Below the pieces are notes generated by a model, which worked only from the letters and a program-made list of their open reading frames with translations, ran no database searches and had not been told where the DNA came from. DNA of 6,364 bases, taken from positions 1 through 6,364 of the forward strand of contig CANGML010000105.1 of NCBI GenBank assembly GCA_947454585.1. Reading direction: 5' to 3'. A program made the translations under genes and the position numbers. Shown here piece by piece: positions 1-6,364 of the stretch (its first letter is position 1; each line of letters starts with the position of its first letter). This DNA is from Comamonadaceae bacterium. GTDB lineage: Bacteria > Pseudomonadota > Gammaproteobacteria > Burkholderiales > Burkholderiaceae_C.

Positions 1-549
1 CTCGGACAACACACGCTTGCTGACGGCACGGCCTGGCGGCGTCATGAGTTCACACAGAACCTCGAACTCGCGTGCAGGCAAGGCCAAGTCGGCGCCGTCA
101 AGAAACACGCGGCGATGCTGTCGATGAAGGCGCAGGCGGCCCACCTGAACTTCGTCGTCAACGCCCTGCGAGCGACGGACCAGTGCGCGCAGACGCGCCT
201 CCACTTCATCCAAATCAAATGGCTTCCCCAAATAATCGTCAGCGCCGGCGTCCAAACCAGCAATACGCTCATCCGTGCGGTTGCGTGCGGTCAACACCAA
301 AACTGGGGTGCGGTCGCCCCGGGCGCGGGCGTCGCGCAACAGCTGCAACCCACTCCCTTGCGCGGCCTGCGGCCGACCACTCAAAGGCAAGTTCAAATCC
401 AACAAGATGGCGTCATAGCTCTGGACGCTCCAAAAGTGCGCACCTTCCGCAAGGTGGCTGGCCGCATCCACGCGATGCCCCGCATCAGTCAAGCTGCGCA
501 ACATCACCGTTTGTAAAACAGCATCGTCTTCAATCAGCAAAATTCGCAA
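1..549 (-). CDS. OmpR/PhoB-family response regulator, 3' end cut by window edge
   Basis: This is a two-component response regulator, a DNA-binding transcription factor switched by Asp phosphorylation. I translated 183 codons from 549 down to 1. The receiver domain (about residues 1-120) opens with RILLIEDD, giving the acidic pair D8/D9. The phosphoacceptor is D51 (in ILLDLNLP), the switch residue T87 (LVLTAR) and the conserved lysine K109 (DDYLGKPFD). A winged-helix domain starts near residue 132 and includes PAREFEVL and PGRAVSKRVLSE. Full-length relatives are about 220-230 residues, so roughly 40 are missing. The start must be TTG at 549: an in-frame TGA lies four codons upstream, the first ATG (residue 16) is inside the receiver domain, and GAAGG sits six bases before the TTG. 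The loop after D51 is about 8 residues longer than usual. The gene diverges from the RND operon and is its likely regulator. It resembles CopR/CzcR/QseB-type proteins, but I cannot choose between them. Confidence 0.95.
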   Translation of the reverse strand, partial: MRILLIEDDAVLQTVMLRSLTDAGHRVDAASHLAEGAHFWSVQSYDAILLDLNLPLSGRPQAAQGSGLQLLRDARARGDRTPVLVLTARNRTDERIAGLDAGADDYLGKPFDLDEVEARLRALVRRSQGVDDEVQVGRLRLHRQHRRVFLDGADLALPAREFEVLCELMTPPGRAVSKRVLSE

Positions 550-555
550 CGTTGG

Positions 556-560
556 CCTTC
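556..560 (-). promoter_or_regulatory. Ribosome binding site deciding the TTG start of the response regulator
   Basis: On the minus strand this reads GAAGG, followed by six bases and then TTG at 549-547. This is good Shine-Dalgarno spacing. With the in-frame TGA just upstream, it fixes the non-ATG start of the regulator. Confidence 0.6.
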
Positions 561-576
561 AATTCGATCTGCAAAA

Positions 577-592
577 GTCAGGGGCTGGTCAG
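577..592 (+). promoter_or_regulatory. Candidate response-regulator operator (GTCAG direct repeat)
   Basis: GTCAG occurs at 577-581 and again at 588-592, an 11-base period, or about one helical turn. Tandem direct repeats with 10-11 base periodicity are the usual binding sites of OmpR/PhoB-family dimers. The second copy overlaps an inverted repeat, GCTG-GT-CAGC at 584-593. The repeat unit is only five bases and may be chance. Its position between the regulator and the putative target operon is the main support. Confidence 0.35.
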
Positions 593-616
593 CTAGGATG
601 AACGATAAACAGGGTC

Positions 617-1861
617 ATGAGCATACGACAGAACCTGCAAAAGTTGCTAGACACACCCACCAAGCGCTACAGCGCTGGGGTGGGTTTGGTGGCATTGGCC
701 TTCTTGGCCTACACCCTCAGCAACCCCGAGACACACACCAAACCACCGGCACCCTTGCCCATTGTGCAAGGACAAAAACTTCGTTTCCCTGCGGGCCACC
801 CCCAACTGGCTTTGTTGGGCGCCATCCAAGCCAAAAGTGCAGACAGCGTGGTCATTGAGCTGCCTGCGCGCCTGGTCTGGAACGAGGAACGTACCCAACG
901 CATTTATCCCGCCTTCGCAGGCCGCGTGCTGTCACTCCATGCAGACATTGGCCAAAGCGTGCAAGCTGGACAGGTGCTGGCCACCCTCGCCTCACCCGAA
1001 TTTGGCGCCGCACAAGCGGACACCGCCAAAGCCTTGGCCGATGCGCAAGTGGCTGAGCGTGCGCTGGCACGCCACCAAACCCTGTTTAACGCGGATGTGA
1101 TCTCGCGCAAAGAGCTGGACATGACCGAGGCCGATGCACTTCGCGCCAAGGCCGAGTTAGCGCGGGCCCAATCGCGCACACGCATGTATGGCAGTACGCA
1201 AGGGGTGAATCAACAGCTTGGATTGAGCGCCAACATTCGCGGTGTGGTGGTGGAGCGCAACCTCAGCGCAGGACAAGAGGTACGCCCCGATCAGGGTGGC
1301 CCCGGCAACCAAGCATTATTTGTGGTGAGCGACCCCAGCGTGCTGTGGTTACAAATTGATGCGCGCGAATCAGACACGGAGTCGCTCAAACCAGGAACCA
1401 AAGTTTCGCTGACCCTGCCCAACTTTCCGGGTCAAAGCTTCGATGCCAAGATTTCAGCTACGGGCGATTTCATCGACAGCAACACACGATCCATCAAAGT
1501 GCGTGCCGTCATTGACAACAGCAAGCGCCAACTGAAAGCCGAAATGCTCGGCACGGCGCGGATAGAACGCAAATTAGCAGCTGGTGTGTTGGTCCCTGCC
1601 AGCGCGGTTCAGCTACTGGGTATCGAGCATTGGGCCTATGTGCAAACCGAGCCCGGCGTGTTTGAACCACGACGCGTCAAACTGGGCTACGAAGGATTGC
1701 AAGAAGTGCTGATCGTCGATGGCGTGAAAGCCGGTGAATGGGTGGTGAAGGACAACGGCTTGTTACTGGCACGCGAATTTCGCAATGCGCAGGACGAGGC
1801 CAAACAACACACACCGGACCCCAGCGTTGCCGGCGCAAGCAAAACAGCAGCATCCCAATGA
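617..1861 (+). CDS. Heavy-metal RND efflux periplasmic adaptor (membrane fusion protein)
   Basis: The 414-residue product matches the CzcB/CusB-type HlyD family, which links an inner-membrane RND pump to an outer-membrane channel. Residues 21-35 form a hydrophobic segment (GVGLVALAFLAYTLS) that is a membrane anchor or uncleaved signal; there is no lipobox cysteine. Two lipoyl halves follow, near residues 94-128 (GRVLSLHADIGQSVQAGQVL) and 200-240 (GVVVERNLSAGQEV). An Ala-rich alpha-helical hairpin lies between them at about 129-190. A beta-barrel (about 243-315) and a membrane-proximal domain (about 316-390) complete the fold. The length is close to CusB and shorter than CzcB. I see no His-rich or Met-rich metal-binding tail. 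An in-frame TGA at 599-601 precludes an upstream start. The only Shine-Dalgarno-like string, AGGG at 611-614, is just two bases from the ATG, so initiation may be weak. The stop overlaps the pump start. I give no symbol because the metal is uncertain. Confidence 0.93.
   Translation: MSIRQNLQKLLDTPTKRYSAGVGLVALAFLAYTLSNPETHTKPPAPLPIVQGQKLRFPAGHPQLALLGAIQAKSADSVVIELPARLVWNEERTQRIYPAFAGRVLSLHADIGQSVQAGQVLATLASPEFGAAQADTAKALADAQVAERALARHQTLFNADVISRKELDMTEADALRAKAELARAQSRTRMYGSTQGVNQQLGLSANIRGVVVERNLSAGQEVRPDQGGPGNQALFVVSDPSVLWLQIDARESDTESLKPGTKVSLTLPNFPGQSFDAKISATGDFIDSNTRSIKVRAVIDNSKRQLKAEMLGTARIERKLAAGVLVPASAVQLLGIEHWAYVQTEPGVFEPRRVKLGYEGLQEVLIVDGVKAGEWVVKDNGLLLAREFRNAQDEAKQHTPDPSVAGASKTAASQ
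1858..1861 (+). other. ATGA start/stop overlap coupling adaptor and pump
   Basis: The pump ATG (1858-1860) and the adaptor TGA (1859-1861) share bases. The sequence just upstream (GCAGCATCCCA) lacks a Shine-Dalgarno motif, so ribosomes finishing the adaptor probably re-initiate on the pump. This marks the two genes as one operon. Confidence 0.85.
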
Positions 1862-4800
1862 AACGACTGATTCACTATGCGCTGAACCAGCCGCTGTTCA
1901 TTCTGTTGGGCACCCTGCTCTTTGTCATGGCGGGCGTGTTCGCGTTTAAAAACCTATCGGTAGAAGCTTTTCCCGATGTCACCGATACACAAGTGACGGT
2001 GATTGCGCTCTACCCCGGCCGCGCCGCGGAAGAAGTAGAAAAAGAAGTGTCGTTGCCTATCGAGGTGGCCCTCTCGGGTTTGCCCAACTCGATTCGCGTT
2101 TTCTCACACACCCAGTTTGGTTTGTCCTTCACCGTCGTCACCTACGACGACAAGGCCGAAGTGAATTTGGCGCGCCAACAAGTCAACGAACGCTTGAGCA
2201 GCGTCGACTTACCCCCCGGCGTACAAGCCAACGTCATGCCCAATGCCACGCCTGTGGGTGAGGTGATGCGCTACCGCCTCAAAGGGGATGGCAAAACGTC
2301 CACCGAGCTGCGAACCATCCAAGACTGGACCGTGGAGCGCACCTTGCGCCAAATCCCAGGGGTGGCGGACGTGGTGGGCATGGGCGGCTACATCAAGCAA
2401 TACGAAGTGCAACCCGACATGCAAAAGCTGCGTGCCTACAAGCTCACGCTGCAAGACTTGCAAGCGGCCATGGGTCGCGGCAACGCCAATGCGGGCGGGA
2501 GCTATGTGGCGCAAGGCGCACAACAATTTGCCATTCGCGGCATTGGTTTGCTGCACTCGGCGCAAGACATCGGGAGCATTGTCGTCACCGCACGCGGCAA
2601 CACACCGATCTTGGTACGCGATGTGGCAACCGTCAGCATTGGTGCGGTGCCGCGCCTGGGCACCGTTGGACAAGACTTGGACGACGATGTGGTGACAGGC
2701 ATCGTCATCATGCGCAAAGGCGAAAACGCGAGCGTTGTACTCAAGGGCGTGAAAGAAAAACTGATGGACTTGAACGAGCGCGTGTTGCCCAAAGGGGTAC
2801 AAATCGTTCCGTTCTATGACCGCACGTGGTTAATGGGCAAAACGCTCACCACGGTTTTTAAGAACTTGGTTGAGGGTGCACTTTTGGTTTCTTTGGTGCT
2901 GTATTTGTTCTTGTCGAACATGCGCGCCTCCTTGGCCGTGGTGGTGGTGATTCCACTGGCCTTGTTATCCACATTTTTGGGCTTGAAAATTTTGGGTGTG
3001 CCCGCGAACTTGCTGAGCTTGGGCGCCATGGATTTCGGCATCATCGTGGACGGCGCGGTGATCGTGATTGAAAATATCATGCATCGCTTGGCCGAACGTG
3101 GCGAAGGCATGAACGAGAAAGAACGCCGCACCTTGATCACCAACGCGGCGAGCGAGGTGGGACGCCCCACCGTGTTCTCGATGCTGATCATCATCGCCGC
3201 ACACATCCCCATCTTTGCTCTGCAACGCCACGAAGGGCGCATCTTCCAACCCATGGCCTTGTCCGTCACCACCGCCTTAATCGGCTCACTGATTTTCTCC
3301 CTCACCTTGGTGCCTTTGTTGGCCTATTGGATGCTGCGCAAAGGCATTCCGCACGGTGACAACGGCTTGGTGTCTTGGGCTAAACGCGTGTACGAGCCCG
3401 TGCTGAATTGGGCGCTGGAGAAACCACGGAAGGTGGTCGCCCTTGCCTTGAGTGGCTTTGCGCTCTCCATCATGGCGGCAGCCAGCCTCGGGTCAGAGTT
3501 TTTGCCCGAGCTGAATGAGGGCACGTTTTGGGTGAACTGGGATATGCCCGCCAGCGTGTCCCAAGAAGAAGCGGCGAAGGTACTGCGCAAGGCGCGCATG
3601 CAACTCTTGACCATCCCTGAGGTGCGCACCGTCGTCTCCAAAGCCGGTCAACCCGAAGATGGCACCGACCCCAAGACGCTCAGCATGGCCGAAGTTTTTG
3701 TGGACGTGAAGCCCGCCGAGGAATGGCGCAAAGGCATGACACGCGAATTGCTGATTGAAGAAATGGATCAAAAATTGGCGGTGATTCCCGGCGTGGACCC
3801 CGCGTTTTCTATGCCGATTCGTGACAACGTGCTGGAGTCGATTTCGCAGATCAAAGGACAAATTGTGGTGAAGGTATCGGGTGACGACTTAGACGAGTTA
3901 CGCCGCACCACCGAAGCCATGCAGCGCGAATTCAAGCAAGTGGTTGGCGTGCAGCGTGCAGAGATTGATCGACTGGGTGAAGTGCCACAACTCATCATCG
4001 ACATTGACCGTGACCGCGCCGCGCGCCTAGGGCTCAACGTGGGCGATATCCAAGACGTGGTGGAGTCCGCACTGGCGGGACGAGCGACCACGCAGATTTG
4101 GGAAGGTGAGCGCAAATTCTCGGTGGTGTTGCGCTTGTCTGGCGATAGGCGCTCGGTCATCAACCTACCCGCCACGCCCATTGCATTGCCTGGGGGCGGC
4201 TACGCGACGCTTGAAAACGTGGCGACGATACGTCAAGGTAGCGGCGCCATGAACATCGCGCGCGAAGCCGGGCGTCGCACCATGGCGATTGGCATTTTTG
4301 TGAAAGGTCGCGACATGGGCTCGGTGGTGGCAGACATGAAAGCCCGGGTGGCGAAAAACGTCACCATTGCTGATAGCTATGCCGTCACTTGGTCGGGTGA
4401 ATTTGAAAACCAAGAGCGTGCCATGCAGCGCTTAGGCGTGGTCGTGCCTATCTCCTTGCTGCTGATATTTGTTTTGCTGTTTGATGCCTTTGGTTCATTC
4501 AAAACAGCAGGGTTGATCTTGATCAACGTGCCGCTCGCCTTGATTGGTGGCTTTGTCGCGCTTTGGCTTTTCAGCATTCCGCTGTCCGTCTCTGCGGCCA
4601 TCGGATTTATTGCGTTATCCGGTCAAGCCGTGCTGAACGGCGTGGTGATGCTGTCGGTGTTTCAGCAGCTGCGCAATGCCGGTTACACCGTCCTGGAAGC
4701 CGTCAAAGAGGGCGCATTGCAGCGTTTGCGCACGGTGCTGATGACCGCCATGTTGGCCGCGCTAGGCCTGCTGCCGATGGCGCTGAGTCATGACATTGGG

Positions 4801-4944
4801 TCTGAGACGCAGCGTCCCCTCGCCATTGTGGTGATTGGTGGCTTGGTCACCGCCACCTTGCTCACGCTGGTCGTCTTACCGGCTTTGTATGTGGCGTGGT
4901 TCTCTGGCCCCAACACGCCACAGGTCAAGGCTTCCAACGCTTGA
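1858..4944 (+). CDS. CzcA/CusA-family heavy-metal efflux RND pump (HME-RND)
   Basis: This 1,028-residue inner-membrane proton/metal antiporter is full length, slightly shorter than CzcA (about 1,060) or CusA (1,047). TM1 is at about residues 12-31, followed by the periplasmic porter region. TM2-TM6 are near 336-354, 360-380, 388-408, 438-456 and 466-490, and TM7 near 525-542. A second periplasmic loop precedes TM8-TM12 (about 862-1012). TM4 reads [15 protein letters not shown], giving D392, D398 and E405. The 6- and 7-residue spacing equals that of D402/D408/E415, the proton and cation pathway residues of Cupriavidus CzcA. Near the C-terminus is the HME-typical GSETQRPLA. The reading frame is open back to an ATG at 1738, but the family N-terminus ([13 protein letters not shown]) begins at 1858, where ATGA overlaps the adaptor stop. 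No clear ribosome site precedes it, so translation is probably coupled. Divalent cations (Zn, Co, Cd, Ni) are favoured by TM4; copper is not excluded. Confidence 0.97.
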   Translation: MKRLIHYALNQPLFILLGTLLFVMAGVFAFKNLSVEAFPDVTDTQVTVIALYPGRAAEEVEKEVSLPIEVALSGLPNSIRVFSHTQFGLSFTVVTYDDKAEVNLARQQVNERLSSVDLPPGVQANVMPNATPVGEVMRYRLKGDGKTSTELRTIQDWTVERTLRQIPGVADVVGMGGYIKQYEVQPDMQKLRAYKLTLQDLQAAMGRGNANAGGSYVAQGAQQFAIRGIGLLHSAQDIGSIVVTARGNTPILVRDVATVSIGAVPRLGTVGQDLDDDVVTGIVIMRKGENASVVLKGVKEKLMDLNERVLPKGVQIVPFYDRTWLMGKTLTTVFKNLVEGALLVSLVLYLFLSNMRASLAVVVVIPLALLSTFLGLKILGVPANLLSLGAMDFGIIVDGAVIVIENIMHRLAERGEGMNEKERRTLITNAASEVGRPTVFSMLIIIAAHIPIFALQRHEGRIFQPMALSVTTALIGSLIFSLTLVPLLAYWMLRKGIPHGDNGLVSWAKRVYEPVLNWALEKPRKVVALALSGFALSIMAAASLGSEFLPELNEGTFWVNWDMPASVSQEEAAKVLRKARMQLLTIPEVRTVVSKAGQPEDGTDPKTLSMAEVFVDVKPAEEWRKGMTRELLIEEMDQKLAVIPGVDPAFSMPIRDNVLESISQIKGQIVVKVSGDDLDELRRTTEAMQREFKQVVGVQRAEIDRLGEVPQLIIDIDRDRAARLGLNVGDIQDVVESALAGRATTQIWEGERKFSVVLRLSGDRRSVINLPATPIALPGGGYATLENVATIRQGSGAMNIAREAGRRTMAIGIFVKGRDMGSVVADMKARVAKNVTIADSYAVTWSGEFENQERAMQRLGVVVPISLLLIFVLLFDAFGSFKTAGLILINVPLALIGGFVALWLFSIPLSVSAAIGFIALSGQAVLNGVVMLSVFQQLRNAGYTVLEAVKEGALQRLRTVLMTAMLAALGLLPMALSHDIGSETQRPLAIVVIGGLVTATLLTLVVLPALYVAWFSGPNTPQVKASNA
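4890..4922 (-). terminator. Hairpin just after the Cu(I)-ATPase stop codon, possible terminator
   Basis: TGTGGCGTG at 4890-4898 is the exact reverse complement of CACGCCACA at 4914-4922, a 9-base stem with a 15-base loop. On the minus strand it begins two bases after the ATPase stop codon (4925-4927), where a terminator would be expected. No T-tract follows on the minus strand (the next bases read ATACAAAGCC), so it is not a classical intrinsic terminator. It could protect the 3' end, pause polymerase, or be chance. It lies inside the pump's coding sequence on the plus strand. Confidence 0.35.
4925..4944. other. 20-base tail-to-tail overlap of pump and ATPase genes
   Basis: The pump stop (TGA, 4942-4944, plus) lies inside the ATPase coding sequence, and the ATPase stop (TGA, 4925-4927, minus) lies inside the pump coding sequence. 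The shared 20 bases encode the last residues of both proteins, so there is no intergenic space and each transcript must end within the other gene. Confidence 0.9.
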
Positions 4945-6364
4945 GCAGCAAGGCATTGGTCATCACGCTCACCGAGCTGAGGGCCATGGCTGCGCCGGCC
5001 ACCACCGGACTTAAGTAGCCCAGCGCAGCCAGCGGAATGCCCGCGGCGTTATACGCAAAGGCCCAAAACAAGTTTTGCCGAATCTTGGCAACCGTGCGGG
5101 CAGAGATGTCCAAGGCGCCTGCGACCAACGCCACATCACCGCGCATAAGCGTGATGCCCGCCGCCTGCATTGCCACATCCGTGCCGCCACGTTGGCCTTC
5201 GGCGTCGAGATTGGCCATGGCCAAGCCCACATCAGCGGCGGCCAGCGCAGGTGCATCGTTGATGCCGTCCCCCACAAATGCCACCACATGTGACGCACCG
5301 TCAACGCTGTGTTGCAGCTGTTTGACCAGCGCCGCTTTGTCGCCGGGCAGAACATCGGCATGGACTTCCGAGGGCAGCAAGCCCAGACGCGCCGCCATCG
5401 CCTGCGCTGCACCGGCGTTATCACCGGAGATCATAACCAAGCGCAAGCCGCGCGCGCGCAAGGTCGCCAGCGCCGCTTGTACCCCCTCTTTGGGCTCGTC
5501 ACCGAACGCCAAAATCGCCAAGGCAACGACCTCGTCTTGGCCGGTGCGTTCGGCCAAAACCGACACGGTAGACCCTTGCGCCTGCAAAGCCTGCACTTGC
5601 GCCTGCCACGTCGCGGTTACAACACCCAACTGTTCCATCCAGCGGGCACTGCCTAACAAGAGGCGACGACCTTGAACCACGCCTTCGTTGCCAAAGCCAG
5701 GGACAGACTTGCCGGACTCAGGCGCAACAAAAGAAACATTCTGGCTTTTCGCCGCCTGCATGACGGCATACGCCAAGGGGTGCTCGCTGGCACTTTGCAA
5801 ACTCGCCGCTAACGCCAACAAAGCATGAACATCAGGATCACCACCCACACCGATTGGATGCAACGACAGCAGCCGAGGGCGCCCCACGGTCAGAGTCCCC
5901 GTCTTGTCAAACGCCACGGTGTCCACTTGATGGGCCACCTCAAGGGCTTGGGCATCCTTGATGAGAATGCCATGCTTGGCTGCCACACCGGTACCCGCCA
6001 TGATGGCGGCGGGCGTGGCCAAACCCAATGCACAAGGACAGGCAATCACCAGCACCGCAACGCAATGGATGAGCGAGACCTCCAGGCTGTGCCCCGTGAA
6101 CCACCAAACCGCACACGTCAGCAAAGCCAGGACCAACACCACGGGGACAAACACAGCAGAGACTTGATCCACCAGGCGTTGCAACGGTGCCTTGGCGGCT
6201 TGCGCGTCCTCCACCAGGCGAATGATGTGGGCTAACACGGTCGCAGTCCCTGTCGCCACAACCTGAACCACCACGCGTCCTTCACCATTGATGCTGCCAC
6301 CCGTGACTCGGGCACCGACCTCTTTATGAACGGGCAAGGGCTCGCCCGTCAACATTGACTCATC
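4925..6364 (-). CDS. copA: Cu(I)-transporting P1B-type ATPase (CopA type), 5' end cut by window edge
   Basis: This is the C-terminal 479 residues of an inner-membrane ATPase that exports Cu(I) from the cytoplasm. The reading frame is open to the window edge and begins with DESMLTGEP, the actuator-domain TGE loop, so the ATG at 6353-6355 is internal. Roughly 270-350 residues are missing: metal-binding domain(s), the first four TM helices and part of the actuator domain. In fragment numbering there is a TM helix near 68-87 and the TM6 metal site C109-P110-C111 ([11 protein letters not shown]). The phosphorylated Asp is D153 (DKTGTLT), followed by H195-P196 (SEHPLA) and the hinge motif GDGIND (365-370). 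TM7 has Y438-N439 and TM8 has M460 with S463-S464 (MALSSVSV). CPC plus YN plus MxxSS is the P1B-1 Cu(I)/Ag(I) signature. About 8 extra residues (385-392) follow the hinge. The 3' end overlaps the pump gene by 20 bases. Its regulator and start lie outside the window. Confidence 0.95.
   Translation of the reverse strand, partial: DESMLTGEPLPVHKEVGARVTGGSINGEGRVVVQVVATGTATVLAHIIRLVEDAQAAKAPLQRLVDQVSAVFVPVVLVLALLTCAVWWFTGHSLEVSLIHCVAVLVIACPCALGLATPAAIMAGTGVAAKHGILIKDAQALEVAHQVDTVAFDKTGTLTVGRPRLLSLHPIGVGGDPDVHALLALAASLQSASEHPLAYAVMQAAKSQNVSFVAPESGKSVPGFGNEGVVQGRRLLLGSARWMEQLGVVTATWQAQVQALQAQGSTVSVLAERTGQDEVVALAILAFGDEPKEGVQAALATLRARGLRLVMISGDNAGAAQAMAARLGLLPSEVHADVLPGDKAALVKQLQHSVDGASHVVAFVGDGINDAPALAAADVGLAMANLDAEGQRGGTDVAMQAAGITLMRGDVALVAGALDISARTVAKIRQNLFWAFAYNAAGIPLAALGYLSPVVAGAAMALSSVSVMTNALLLKRWKP

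Larger units (their letters stand above)
550..616. promoter_or_regulatory. Divergent intergenic control region
   Basis: This 67-base gap separates the start codons of the response regulator (minus) and the RND adaptor (plus), so it probably holds regulatory sites for both. I see no convincing sigma70 -35/-10 pair in either direction; the best -10-like string is TAGGAT at 594-599, without a matching -35. That fits an activator-dependent promoter, but promoters could also lie inside the flanking coding sequence. The region contains a GTCAG direct repeat and an overlapping short inverted repeat, listed separately. Its role is inferred from position. Confidence 0.6.

Noticed and set aside
72..596. 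Plus-strand open frame of 174 codons opposite the response regulator
   Set aside because: It is antisense to a clear receiver and DNA-binding domain protein. Its translation is low-complexity, rich in Arg/Pro/Ser/His, with no recognisable domain.
598..858. Short plus-strand frame (86 codons) starting at the ATG at 598, possible leader peptide
   Set aside because: It overlaps the adaptor in another frame, has no properly spaced ribosome site and gives a shadow-like composition.
1738..1857. N-terminal extension of 40 residues on the RND pump from an upstream ATG
   Set aside because: The extension overlaps the adaptor gene, is hydrophilic and unlike RND N-termini. The family start motif begins at the ATG at 1858.
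2209..2802. Minus-strand open frame of 197 codons inside the pump gene
   Set aside because: His- and Ala-rich shadow of the RND coding sequence; the plus strand clearly encodes conserved porter-domain residues here.
5037..5675. Plus-strand open frame of 212 codons opposite the ATPase
   Set aside because: Ala/Ser/Thr-rich antisense shadow of the P- and N-domains of the ATPase, with no domain of its own.
1..6364. CRISPR array, insertion sequence, tRNA/rRNA or phage material
   Set aside because: No regularly spaced repeats, terminal inverted repeats, transposase motifs or RNA-gene patterns were seen. Coding is continuous apart from 67 bases.

Overview
This 6,364-base window looks like chromosomal or plasmid DNA from a betaproteobacterium, most likely Burkholderiales and perhaps Comamonadaceae. 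That placement rests on protein style and a moderately high GC content, not on a database search. It is densely coded and contains a heavy-metal resistance cluster. I see no mobile element, RNA gene, CRISPR array or tandem repeat, and no stretch over 300 bases without a gene.

Layout, left to right: (1) Positions 1-549, minus strand: the N-terminal 183 residues of an OmpR/PhoB-type response regulator that starts at TTG and runs off the left edge. (2) Positions 550-616: a 67-base divergent intergenic region that must hold the control sites for both flanking units. It contains a GTCAG direct repeat with an 11-base period, a candidate operator. (3) Positions 617-1861, plus strand: a periplasmic adaptor (membrane fusion protein) of the heavy-metal RND type. 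(4) Positions 1858-4944, plus strand: a complete CzcA/CusA-family RND pump of 1,028 residues, joined to the adaptor by an ATGA overlap. Its TM4 carries the Asp-Asp-Glu motif of the CzcA (divalent cation) type. (5) Positions 4925-6364, minus strand: the C-terminal 479 residues of a Cu(I)-transporting P1B-type ATPase (CopA type). It converges on the pump gene, overlaps it by 20 bases, and runs off the right edge.

How the genes may work together: the ATPase would move Cu(I) from the cytoplasm to the periplasm. The RND adaptor and pump would carry metal from the periplasm (or inner membrane) across the outer membrane with an outer-membrane channel. No such channel is encoded here. The divergent response regulator probably controls the adaptor-pump operon, with its sensor kinase presumably just beyond the left edge. 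The exact metal is open, because the pump has CzcA-type residues while its neighbour has Cu(I)-ATPase residues.

I did not find a new kind of biological system. The points worth a second look are small: an 8-residue loop insertion in the regulator, another in the ATPase P-domain, the candidate operator, the missing outer-membrane partner, and the tightly overlapped convergent gene ends with a hairpin.
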